Positions 43,156 to 52,900 of a stretch of 64,000 nt of DNA are shown piece after piece. How positions within the stretch are numbered: position 1 is the first letter of the stretch; each line of letters starts with the position of its first letter. The DNA is from Selaginella moellendorffii (taxonomy: Eukaryota > Streptophyta > Lycopodiopsida > Selaginellales > Selaginellaceae). The DNA is taken from positions 1,489,129 through 1,553,128 of the forward strand of contig NW_003314286.1 in NCBI RefSeq assembly GCF_000143415.4. The letters are read 5' to 3'. Position numbers and translations under genes: made by a program. Below the pieces are notes generated by a model, which worked only from the letters and a program-made list of their open reading frames with translations, ran no database searches and was not told the origin of the DNA.

Positions 43156-45496
43156 GCGGCTGCAAAACGTTCGCCATCAGCGAGTAATCTGACCCTTGTA
43201 CCTCATCGCCCCGTTGAAGTAGCGACTGGAATGTGCTCCTTGCTACCGCCAAGTCCGCCACCTTTGAGCAAGCACTGAGAATGATCCGCCAAGTCAGTCC
43301 GTTTGGCTCGTAAGGCATGGAAAGCGCCACCTCTATAGCTCGGTTCACCTGGTTGCCACGTCCGAGCAAGTCGATCAGGCAGTGGTAGTGCTCGAGGCGA
43401 GGCTCGACTTTAAACTTGGAGCCCATGCTCCGGAAGATCTCGCTGCCTGCATCCACAAGCCCAGCGTGACTACATGCGTTTAAAGCCAAGAGTAGAGTTA
43501 CCGAGTCGGGATTCACGGATTGCTGCTGCATTCGGCCGAAGGCATCCAACAGACTGTCTGTCTGTCCGGCGCGGCTGTAGCCAACCATCAACGCGTTCCA
43601 AGTTACCGTCTCGTTCGTGGGAAACGAGTCAAAAACGTAAGTAGCATCGAGCGTTCTCGCGCATCTGCCATAAAAATCCACCAGAGAATTCGTCAAGGCT
43701 GTGGAACTTTCAAATCCATACCTCAGAATGTCGCCATGGATCGACTTCCCAGTCGCCAGCTCCGTCAGGGATCCGCAGGCTTTGAGTGCCACCGCCAAAG
43801 TCGAAGCATTTGTGGTGATACTTCGAGATCGCAAATCAGCGAAGTACTCCAGTGCTATTTCACTCTCCCCGTTGTCAATGTACGCAAGGATCAATGCGTT
43901 CCAGGATACCACGTCGTGACGAACTAGTTCGATACCGTCGAAGGCTCTTTTGGCGTCCACCATACTACCGAGGCTTGAGTACATGTCCACCAGCGTACTC
44001 ACAATCAGCCAGTTGGAGCCATAACCATCCTTCCGAGCATAGCTGTGCACAGCCATTCCTTTCTCCAGCACTTGAGCTCGATCTTCTGGTTTCAACACTT
44101 TCACAGCTAGACCACTGCACGCCTTCAACGCCACGACGAAGCTAAGAGCATCAACAGGACAGTCCTGGAGGTCAAAAGCCTGTAGAGCCTGTTGCTCGTC
44201 CCCGTTTTCCACATATCCAAGTATCAAGGCGGTCCAGGAACGAACATCACGATGCTTCATGCCGTCAAACACCCTCTGAGAATCCACCATACTTCCACAC
44301 TTTGCGTAGAAGTCCACCAAAGTGTTCCCAACGAAACTGTTGAAGTTGCCAGCCTTTTCAGCTATAGAGTGAAAAAGCATTCCTTTCTCAAGAGCTTCCA
44401 CCTTGACCATCTTCTCGTTGCCAAGCTCTTTAAGCTTTTCCTTCGATGCCAAAATGCCACAAGCCTTTAGTGCAGCGACCAAGGTTCTACTGTCGGATCG
44501 AATTTGAAACCGCATCATATCTGTGAACAAGCTTAGAGCCAGCTCGGCTTCCTGGTTCTCCACGTATCCCAGAATCAACGAATTCCAGGAAACGAGATCA
44601 CGAAATGGCATCTTGTAGAACACCCTGCTCGAATCCACCATGCTCCCACACTTGGCATACATGTCCACCAGGATGTTCGAGAGAACTAGATTCGGCTCGA
44701 AACCATTCTTCTCCGCGTCGCTGTGAATGGCCATGCCTTTGCTCAGAGCATCCAACTTGTTTCCTTTCGCACCAATACCAGCGCAAGCACGTAGAGCAGC
44801 GGCAAAAGCTAGAGCATCCGGTCGACCAACACGTCGCAAGAGCTGGAACATCTCGAGTGCTTCCTTCTCTTCTCCATTGTAGACATATCCAGCCAGCAAA
44901 GAGTTCCAAGCCACCGCTGTTGGATGAGCCATCGCGTCAAACACCCGTCTGGAATCCGCCATGCTTCCACACTTTGCGTAGAGGTCGACAAGAGAACTGC
45001 CAACAAAGTCGTTCCTGTGAGCTCCAATCGAGGCCGCATAGCCGTGGACGAGCTTCGCCTTTTCCAGCGATTTTAGCTTAGTTCCAGCGTTCCAATCCTC
45101 CTTTCTTGCCAGATTGACGCAAGCTCTTAGACCAGCTACGAACGATCGCGAATCTGGAGCACAGCCATACTCTTCCATCCGAAAGAGCATCTCCAGCGCA
45201 GTCTCTTCCTGCCCATTCTCCGCGTATCCCAGAATCAAACAGTTCCACGACACGAGATCCGGCCACTGTAACGCATCAAACACCCTCCTCGCGTTCTCCG
45301 GGCTCCCACATTTCCCATACATGCTGACAATGGAATTCGCCACCAGAATCCCCTGCTCGATCCCAGCCCGGATCACGATCGCGTGGACTCTCTCCGCGCT
45401 CTGCAAATCCCTGGCGCTGCCGCAAGCGCCGAGCAAGGCAAAAATGCCCGATCCAAGGCGCTGCTGGACGGCGATGCTCGCCGCGACCTCTGTCAT
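43136..45496 (-). CDS. PLS-class PPR protein, E1-like end, 786 aa
   Basis: Intronless ORF of the same kind as the 941-aa gene at 24523-27348. P-L-S triplets with lines such as FVGSSLVDLYAKCGSMADSR, VAWNSLLAGYVYNGEEKEA and PDALAFAAALRACAGIGAKG are separated by charged insertions. It ends with HYHCLIDLLGRGNQVNRA, LTWRIILSACSKVADLA and a short tail; no DYW. Expected role is organelle RNA binding and editing. Its stop codon lies inside the N-terminal codons of the downstream 531-aa PPR ORF, in a different frame. Telo-like AACCCTAG runs occur in the leader around 45558-45590. Confidence 0.92.
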   Translation of the reverse strand: MTEVAASIAVQQRLGSGIFALLGACGSARDLQSAERVHAIVIRAGIEQGILVANSIVSMYGKCGSPENARRVFDALQWPDLVSWNCLILGYAENGQEETALEMLFRMEEYGCAPDSRSFVAGLRACVNLARKEDWNAGTKLKSLEKAKLVHGYAASIGAHRNDFVGSSLVDLYAKCGSMADSRRVFDAMAHPTAVAWNSLLAGYVYNGEEKEALEMFQLLRRVGRPDALAFAAALRACAGIGAKGNKLDALSKGMAIHSDAEKNGFEPNLVLSNILVDMYAKCGSMVDSSRVFYKMPFRDLVSWNSLILGYVENQEAELALSLFTDMMRFQIRSDSRTLVAALKACGILASKEKLKELGNEKMVKVEALEKGMLFHSIAEKAGNFNSFVGNTLVDFYAKCGSMVDSQRVFDGMKHRDVRSWTALILGYVENGDEQQALQAFDLQDCPVDALSFVVALKACSGLAVKVLKPEDRAQVLEKGMAVHSYARKDGYGSNWLIVSTLVDMYSSLGSMVDAKRAFDGIELVRHDVVSWNALILAYIDNGESEIALEYFADLRSRSITTNASTLAVALKACGSLTELATGKSIHGDILRYGFESSTALTNSLVDFYGRCARTLDATYVFDSFPTNETVTWNALMVGYSRAGQTDSLLDAFGRMQQQSVNPDSVTLLLALNACSHAGLVDAGSEIFRSMGSKFKVEPRLEHYHCLIDLLGRGNQVNRAIEVALSMPYEPNGLTWRIILSACSKVADLAVARSTFQSLLQRGDEVQGSDYSLMANVLQPRGGEDG

Positions 45497-45721
45497 GCAT
45501 CGCCGCTAGCTGGAAAGAACCTACTCACAGGAATCGACGAGCGCCAGAGCCAAGAACCCTAGAGAACGAGCTAAGAACCCTAGAACACATACATTCCCGC
45601 CATTATAAATAGCCAAAAGCTCGAATTTTATTCGTGTATCGGCACCATCGTTTAGAAAACTTGTCCAGGCCACTGCGCGGCCTCGTTGCTAGCTATTCAT
45701 ACAAACACAAAGGAATTTTCC

Positions 45722-47408
45722 TTACCCCCGGCTGGCTATGTACGAGACCACCACCGTGATGTCGTCCATTTTGCCACCATGGAAGCGATATCCAGCGTCT
45801 TGGGCCGCCGCCGCGAATGGAGTCTGGCGATTCCTGTCCAGAGCGCTCGACCTGGCAAGAGTCGCCAGTTTCTCCGCTGTAAGCTGCGGCCCAAATCCCG
45901 ATCGAGTCGAATGAACGACGACGCTGGCTACTTCTGTATCATACACGTTGTCGAACAGGCCGTCCGTTCCCACGACTATAACATCTCCGGCAGCAACTTG
46001 CACCGAGAACACCTGCGTAGAAACCGGAAGAACTTAAAGAGTTTTCTAGCGAGAGATGTCTGGCGAACCTGTGCGCAAGTCGGTGGATCGCTGCCGCCGT
46101 GCTCGAGTTGATACGGGATGTTGAAGAGGTGTTGTTGAACTGGCGACTTAAACACTGTTTTCCCGTTTCTCAGCACGATGAAGCCACTGTCACCAAGGTT
46201 TGCTGCTTGAAGTCCCTGCAAAACAGGAACACTATCAGTAAAGAAGATAAAAAACGAGAAGGAAAGTTCTCACATTGTCCGAGAGAGCTAGAATGCATGC
46301 TGTGGATGACCCCTTACACTTCGTCTTCGAGTGAGCTCTAACGAGAATCCTGACAGGGTCGACCAGCCCGTGAGGCTCTTGCTGCGCGGCTATGATGGAC
46401 TGCACCATAAGTTCCCTCGCGTACTGGCCAGCGTCCACTCCAACGTCGGCCCAGCCGCCAACACCGTCGGCAACACCCACGACTTTTTCGTTGTCGCAGA
46501 TGAAATGCGCATCTTCGCCACCCTTGGCTTGTTTGTCTGGATGAGGAAGATAGCACGCACCCGAGACCAGCGTCAGTGGTCTACTTTGTCCAGCAGTCCT
46601 GCATCAAACCGGATCAAACACAAAGAAACAAAGAAAGAAGCGACAGGAGAAAGAATCTTTGTTACCCCTCCGAGCAGCCTGAAACATTCCCCTCAGTGTC
46701 GGAGTCCAAAACTATCCCTGGCGAGAGAAGATCAGCCTCCTTGGAGCTGGAGTTGTGCTGAGACAATCTCCGCGAGCTTGCGGCGTCCTTGTCGAAAGCT
46801 CCCTGGCCAAGCCGGAAGCAATGATACGCAGCAGTGTCATGGAGAAGGCCACGACCCCCTGTCCCTCTCGAGGAGGAGAAAGTATTCTCGATCCACTTGG
46901 ACCAGGAATCTCTCCCTTCCTTGCCACCTCCACCACCGTCCAGTTGGAACTCACACACTGCCCCGCCCCCTCTCGCCACGCACGACGAACTACCCCCGGA
47001 GTTCTTCCCCGAGAAAGAGACCGGCAACCTTCCATCGACCAAAAGTTGCCACGACTGGTAGCTACAGCTCTGCCAAGCCGGACCAAACACCGAGGGAGTG
47101 GCGAATGCCCGAGAGAATGCCTCGGACACCGAAAGCGGAGCGCCCTCTTCGAAATTGGAAGAATCGGCGCTGGAAGAACTCGAGGAAGACGAAGACGATG
47201 GTGGCACTCTTCGCGTACCCCGAGCAGCGCCACCAATGGCGGTCTTGGCCGAAGAATAGACGGGATAGGCTGCGGCGGCCTTGGCCCTTCCAAACAAAAC
47301 GTTGAGCCGATGCTGTGATTGCCTATAGCTACTGCTAGTACCTGCTTTCAACTTCCACACGATCTGGGGGGTCGGCATCCTCAGCTCGCAAGAGGGCGAG
47401 CACTGCAT
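45722..47408 (-). CDS. PP2C-type Ser/Thr phosphatase (PPTC7/PP2C55-80 group), 4 exons, about 501 aa
   Basis: Exons: 46666-47408, 46274-46598, 46069-46215 and 45722-46012; lengths sum to 502 codons. A long N-terminal part is Ser/Arg-rich with no acidic residues at first ([20 protein letters not shown]), consistent with organelle import, then low-complexity Ser and Gly runs. The catalytic part shows [44 protein letters not shown] and [13 protein letters not shown], carrying the metal-binding Asp residues of PP2C. The lack of a large middle segment matches the compact SpoIIE-like group to which Arabidopsis PP2C55/80 and PBCP belong. The target is unknown. It is divergently oriented to the ALG5-like gene, sharing about 455 bp. 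Confidence 0.93.
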
Positions 47409-47863
47409 GATTCGGCCGCCCGCCTGCGAATCAGCAATCCCTCACCATCGCCGCCTTCCCATGGAGCTGGAGAAGAGAAAGGAGAGAGAAAGAGAGCGAA
47501 TCAGTCCCACGCACGGAAGAACCCTAGGGTTTTTCCTGTTCCAAAGTCTTTACCTGGCTGTTGGAGCTCCCGGGAGCCGGGCAGTGGAGTGACCGATCGA
47601 TCGTGTGGATCGATTGCCCTAGATTGTCGCTGACCTAGGCAAGAAAGAGGGCTTAGTTTTCTTCCGTGCTCCACCCTCTCTTCTCACGAGCAAATGACAT
47701 GGCTAGAAAGGTGACGCGTGTCACGGGTACATTTGTGACACGTGTCAAATAGATTCTTCACTGTATTTGGCTCGAGGCGGGAAGAGCTCTTTTGTGTTTG
47801 TCCGAGCTAGGGTCTTGCGGCGCAGCGATACGTGTTCTTGAGGGATCCCGCATTGGAGGTGCC
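47409..47863. promoter_or_regulatory. Bidirectional promoter region between PP2C and ALG5-like genes
   Basis: A 455-bp space between two divergent start codons. It holds a telo-box-like ACCCTAGGGTTTTT at 47521-47534 and two related near-palindromes: GACGCGTGTC at 47713-47722 and GACACGTGTC at 47737-47746. Confidence 0.55.
47739..47744. promoter_or_regulatory. G-box (CACGTG), ABRE-type context
   Basis: Core of the palindrome GACACGTGTC. This is a classic plant bZIP/bHLH site; in ABA-responsive genes the form ACGTGTC is common. Confidence 0.55.
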
Positions 47864-49174
47864 ATGGCTGAATTAGCGCTTGTAGTGACTCTCGCTCTCG
47901 CGGTAAGACCTCGCTTCTTCTCCCGGCGAGCGATCTTCCAAAGAATCAACGATTTGTGTGTTCTGTGATGAAGATCGTGTGGAGATTTCGGCTCAATATG
48001 CTCGATCTGGATGTACAGAGCAGGTCTGCCGCTGGAATCGCACAACTTGGATCGAAAAGCGCTCGTCTTTTGTGATATTTTCAGGAGGGATGAGATATTC
48101 TGGATGGAAGATACCGCGTCTACATGGAGCACGCAGGTTTTTCCCGCAGCATTCCTCTCCTCGATTGAAATTTCTTGCAGGTTTTGTGCCCGTCGATCCA
48201 TGAAGCTCCCTCCAAGTATCTCTCCGTGGTGATACCTGCGTACAACGAGGAAAAGGGGCTTCCTTCTACGATAAATGAGACTCTAAGGTAACACCTCAGT
48301 ACAAATTCCGAAAGAACTGCCGCGCTCGGTTTTACAGGTACCTGGACGAGCGAAGCTTTGACGATGCAAACTTTACATACGAGGTGACAATCATCGACGA
48401 TGGAAGCGAAGATTTGACGTACAATGTGACACTGGATCATGCGTCGCGGTTGAGAGTGATCAAGCAAACACCAAATCTCGGAAAGGGTGCTGCGATTCGC
48501 AAGGTATGTCCCGTCCATGCCTTGCCATCCTCCATTGTGCTTTTAACCTGCGCTTTCCAGGGAGTTCTCTGCTCTCGCGGTCAGCTCGTGATCACAGCAG
48601 ACGCTGATTCAGCAATCTTCATACGAGATATGGGGAAACTGGAAGAGAAAGCACTGAACCTGACTGCATCAGGAGATCCCATAGCTGTGTTTGGCTCGCG
48701 CTGCAAAGTAAAGGTAAACGAGCCTCGCTACTTTGCATTGGCATGGAGCTCGCTCCAAGACTTAACTCGTCATGATTTTGATCTCTTCAGCAACCTCTTC
48801 TTCGAAGCATCATGTCGAAGGTCTTTCACGCTCTCGCGGTCTTAATAACCGGGACCGACGTGGCCGACACCCAGTGCGGGCTCAAGCTCTTTACGAGGCC
48901 CGCAGCGGCCAGACTGTTTACGAACCTGAGGCTCCAGAGGTAGAGTTTCTTCTCTTCTCTCGGAAGTTCTCACAAGCAGTGTTCTCTCAGGTGGGCTTTC
49001 GACGTGGAGCTGATCTATCTCGCCAGACGCCTGGGAATCCCAGTGTACGAGGTGGCCGTGAACGCCGTGGACGTTACCGGATCCAAGCTTCGCGCTTCCA
49101 GCGTCTGCCACGCGCTGTACGAGATCACGATGGTGGTCATAGCCTATGGACTTGGCTTCTGGGAGATTCGGTAG
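47864..49174 (+). CDS. ALG5: Dolichyl-phosphate beta-glucosyltransferase-like (ALG5, GT2), 8 exons, about 299 aa
   Basis: Exons: 47864-47902, 47974-48023, 48085-48136, 48181-48287, 48338-48503, 48561-48713, 48791-48939 and 48991-49174, summing to 300 codons. ALG5 makes dolichyl-phosphate-glucose on the ER membrane for N-glycan assembly. A short hydrophobic N-terminus (MAELALVVTLALAIVW) is followed by the GT-A core: SKYLSVVIPAYNEE, TYEVTIIDDGSEDLT with the Asp-Asp pair, NLGKGAAIRKG, LVITADADSA with the DxD motif, DTQCGLKLFTR and RWAFDVELIYLARR. The protein is somewhat shorter than Arabidopsis ALG5 (about 336 aa), chiefly in the loop after DADSA. A second, N-terminally shorter paralogue lies at 51772-52833. 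Confidence 0.88.
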
Positions 49175-49523
49175 GGAAGATCGGAAGATCCATTCTTTTT
49201 CCTCGGTGGAGTAAGTAAATTTTGCCGCGTTTTACTATAAACCAAATCTTTCGGTGATTGTCGTAAACTAAATAGCAAAGTGGTAAATGCTGCAGAGCAG
49301 GGAGAGAGACATTAAAAATAAATAATATGAACCACCTTGATGATCTTTAATTGCAGCTCACTAAGTGTGCCGATGTGGTAGCAGAGCAGAGGTGCTGTGA
49401 TGGAGAGAGACATTAAAAATTTTGGTTCCATGGTCTTTTTATTTTTTCTGTCTGGTGATTAAAACCGAGGAAAAATCAAGCATATATATCCCGGAAGAGA
49501 ACGTGAGCCCGAAAGAAAAGCAA
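49175..49523. other. Intergenic, promoter of the CYP704 gene
   Basis: No gene. GGAGAGAGACATTAAAAAT occurs twice, near 49300 and 49400, a small direct duplication. Confidence 0.5.
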
Positions 49524-51308
49524 ATGCTGGAGCTACTGGGATTGCTGCTGCTGCTGCTGCTAGCGCTGCTCTCAATCCACCGCTTCTCGCGAGGTGGAGG
49601 ACGCGATGGAGGATTGCCACTGATTGGCCACACGGTGGAAATTCTAGCCAATTACCACCGGATCTTCGACTTGCTCCTGGAGAAATTCCAGAGCCAGGGC
49701 ACGAGCACCGTGCCGCTGTGGATTCCTGGCCAATCCTACGTCTTCACGGTGGATCCAGCCAATGTAGAGTACATTCTCAAGACAAGATTCCAGAACTTCC
49801 CAAAGGTATCTTATATGATCTCCAAATGGAGGGAGTGCGTGAATGATCGCAGGGTGAGCGCTTCCGGGAGAAATTCCAGCCGCTGCTGGGCGGCGGGATC
49901 TTCAACGCCGATGGCGCGGCGTGGAAGAGCCAGCGCAAGGCGGCCAGCTTCGAGTTCGCGTCCAGGGTTTTGCGGGAGTGGAGCGGCAGCGTGTTCCGGG
50001 ATCACGCGCTGGAGCTCGCCCGGATTGTGGACGCCGCGGCGTCCAAGCAGAGCTCCCTGGAAATGCAGGCAAGAAAGATCTCTCGCTCTTACCGAGAGTC
50101 ACTTCTTTCCTTCTTTGCACATAGGACCTCTTCCAGCGGATGACGCTGGACACGATTTGTAGCCTGGGATTTGGCGTGCGCCTCGGCCTCCTCTCTCCGA
50201 CGCTCCCGCACAACGATTTCGCGGCCGCTTGCGACCGATGCAACGCGATCGTCTCCTTTCGCTTCGCGGATCCCTTTTGGAAGCTTAAGAGGCTGCTGCG
50301 CATCGGCGAGGAGCGCGATCTCCCAAAGAACCTGGCCACGGTCGACGAATTCACGTACAATATCATTCGCAAGAGGAGGATCCAGCTCTCCAAAGAGAAC
50401 GAGGATCTTCGCGTAAGAGATTTCTCGTAAACATTGATCTTGACGTGGTGCTTTCTTCCTTCCAGGCTCGCAAGAAAGATCTTCTTTCGCGGTTCATGCT
50501 ACTGGACGAGAGTTCCTCCGACGTTTATCTCCGCGACATGGTCCTCAACTTCGTGATAGCTGGGAGGGACACCACCGCCGCGACCCTCTCGTATTTCATC
50601 TACATGGTTGCCTCTCACCCCGATTGCCAGGGCAGGATCCATTCGGAGCTTCTCGACTTCGAGCGCTCCAGTCGCCAACATCCAGGCCATGACGACGATC
50701 CAAGCTCCATAGAAAGCTTTGCAAATCTCCTCAAGTTCGAGGCTCTGGCCAAGCTCCCCTATCTCCACGCCGCAGTAAACGAGACCCTCCGCCTCTACCC
50801 GACCCTGCCACTGGTACGTAAAGTTTATTGAGAATCTCTTTTTGTTTATAGCGTGGGGATCTCCAGAACTTTAAAGGCGTTGCCAGCGACGACGTTCTTC
50901 CGGATGGCACGCCCGTCCGAAGAGGCGAGATCGTGTCTTACGCGGCATACTGCATGGGCCGGATGGAATCGCTGTGGGGACCCGATGCTGCGGACTTCCG
51001 CCCCGAGAGATGGCGCACTGCCGATGGATCCAACTGGGATTTCAACCCGTCGCCCTTCAAGTTCACAGCATTCCAGGTTCTTGAAATGTTCGCTATAGCC
51101 ATCTTAGATCCGAAAACCTCTCCTCTCACAGGCAGGGCCTCGCGTTTGCCTTGGCAAGGACAGCGCTTATCTCCAGATAAAGATCACCGCGGCGCTTCTC
51201 TGCCGCTTCTTCGAGTTTCGTCTCGTTCCGAACCAGACTTTCCACTATCGAGTCATGGCCACGATTTCTCTGGCTTCTGGGATTAAAGTGGTGCCACTGA
51301 AAAGGTGA
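49524..51308 (+). CDS. Cytochrome P450, CYP704 family, copy 1, 6 exons, about 506 aa
   Basis: Exons: 49524-49805, 49853-50068, 50125-50412, 50466-50813, 50867-51076 and 51132-51308. N-terminal membrane anchor with a run of nine Leu-rich residues from GCTG repeats, then LPLIGHTVEILANYHRIFDL. The signatures match CYP704: FNADGAAWKSQRKAASFEFA, LNFVIAGRDTTAATLSYFIY (I-helix), ETLRLYP, FRPERW and the heme loop split by an intron (FKFTAFQ then AGPRVCLGKDSAYLQ). CYP704 enzymes omega-hydroxylate fatty acids for spore or pollen wall and surface polymers. Intron 2 uses a GC donor (50069-50070). It is a near-identical inverted partner of the gene at 52901-54705. Confidence 0.93.
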
Positions 51309-51771
51309 CGGCATCTTGCCAACTGGTAAAATTTAATGACTAGAAACAAAAGTGGGAGCCGATGTTTGTCGCCATCGTTCAACTAAAAATAACAAGGAGC
51401 TGCTTGCACAACTTTAAAGTTGACACTTTTGTGCCGATGAAGCTTAATGTGGTGATCTTGGAGTCCATAAAACTACTGGAACTTTAGTGATGGGGATGTT
51501 ATATACAGGTTGCAAATCACGAGCTGAGAGTTCCTTGAAGAATCTTGGCTGCTTATGTGCTGCGAGCGATCCGGCATGGCACAGTTTCTTCTTCTTGCGC
51601 TTGCCAGATCCTACCATGCCTATGGACTTGGCTTCACCATGGTGGAATATCCTCTATTCTTTTTCCTCGGTGGATACTTTAAACCAAATAGAAAGAAAAA
51701 GGAAACTTTGCCCTTCTTCTTTACTATATAGAGTTTTGGTTACTAGGGCATACCTAAAGAAGAAGCTAACG
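51309..51771. other. Spacer carrying a stray 3' remnant of the ALG5-like gene
   Basis: 51309-51390 continues the inverted repeat (compare 52837-52900). Around 51618-51690 short pieces match the 3' end and flank of the first ALG5-like gene (49147-49240), for instance TATGGACTTGGCTTC and TTCTTTTTCCTCGGTGGA. Confidence 0.6.
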
Positions 51772-52833
51772 ATGTATCTTTCGGTTGTTATTCCCGCGTA
51801 CAATGAAGCGTTGCGCATCGCAGAACCCCTGGATCACACCTTAAGGTATGTCTTGATTGAAACCTTAGTAGCATATATGTTTATATGCATGTTTTTCATA
51901 GATACCTAGCCCAGAGAGCCAAAAGGAATCGCCACTTCACATACGAGGTTATTGTCGTGGATGGCTGCAGCAAAGATTTAACACCTGACATTGTCTGGGA
52001 GATGACTAAACGGTACCCTTGCCTGCGGTTGATACAGCTTGATTGCAATCTGGGCAAAGGTGGAGCAGTCAAAGAGGTTTGTGAAAAACAAGCCCATGGT
52101 TTAGAATAATCTCTAATAGTTTTTTCTTCTTCCTCTTCTATTCTGCAGGGAGTTTTAGATTCACGTGGTGAATTGATATTAATGGTTGATGCGGATGGTG
52201 CGGTTGACATCACCGCTTTTGAAACTTTTGAGCCAAAGGTATATTTAATTAGTGAAAATTTTACAATAATACATATACTAATGTTGGTTCAATAACAGAT
52301 TGAGAGATTTCGGAACAACAAGCCAATGGTATGGTTTGGTTCTCGCCTGCGTGAAAAGGTCTATTAGTTGAATTTGATACTTTAGAAAACCTCTATACAT
52401 GTGCTTCCAGAGACAATGGTACCGGAGCATACTGTCCCAAGGCTTTCATTATCTCACAAGGATGTTCATTGGAAAGCATGATATCAAAGACACTCAGGTA
52501 TTAGAATTATAGAAACTTTTTTGTGCTTTACTAATTCTGGTTTTATTTCAATAGTGTGGGTTTAAATTATTTACTAAATCAGCAGCTAAAAAATTATTCA
52601 AAGAGCTCTCAACCAGTAGGTGGTCTTTCGACGTGGAACTAATCATGCTTTGCAATGTTTATGGCATCCCAATCACTGAAGTTCCAGTTGATTTCACAGA
52701 CATTCCGGGCTCCAAGATCACCACATTAAGCTTCATCCATACCATCTACGAACTGGCATGCATAGGCTTCAACTTTAAAATCAAGAGAGCTGTGTGTTCT
52801 CAATATGAGCAGCTCCTTACAATGTTTAGTTGA
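51772..52833 (+). CDS. ALG5-like glycosyltransferase (GT2), N-terminally short, 6 exons, about 254 aa
   Basis: Exons: 51772-51845, 51902-52076, 52149-52238, 52299-52358, 52411-52497 and 52555-52833, summing to 255 codons. It starts directly in the GT-A fold (MYLSVVIPAYNEALR); the membrane anchor and linker of ALG5 are not found upstream. Further motifs: TYEVIVVDGCSKDLT, NLGKGGAVKEG, ILMVDADGAVD, KDTQCGFKLFTKSAAK and RWSFDVELIMLCNVYG. The usual DDG(S) is changed to DGCS, losing the second Asp of the nucleotide-binding pair, so activity is uncertain. The intron before RWxFDVEL in the first copy is absent here. It could be a diverged functional paralogue or a decaying copy; no stop or frame shift was seen. 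Confidence 0.78.
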
Positions 52834-52900
52834 ATCGAAGATGGCGACAAAGATCGGCCACTCCGGTCTTTACCCATTTTTGTTTCTAGTCATTATCCCG

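Noticed and set aside
41099-45496. Operon-like organisation of the two overlapping PPR ORFs as a bacterial transfer
   Set aside because: Both proteins are typical plant PPRs with codon use like the neighbours; there is no sign of foreign origin.
46331-47305. 324-aa plus-strand ORF
   Set aside because: Antisense shadow of the PP2C first two exons; composition (Arg/Ser/Pro) reflects GC-rich codons on the other strand.
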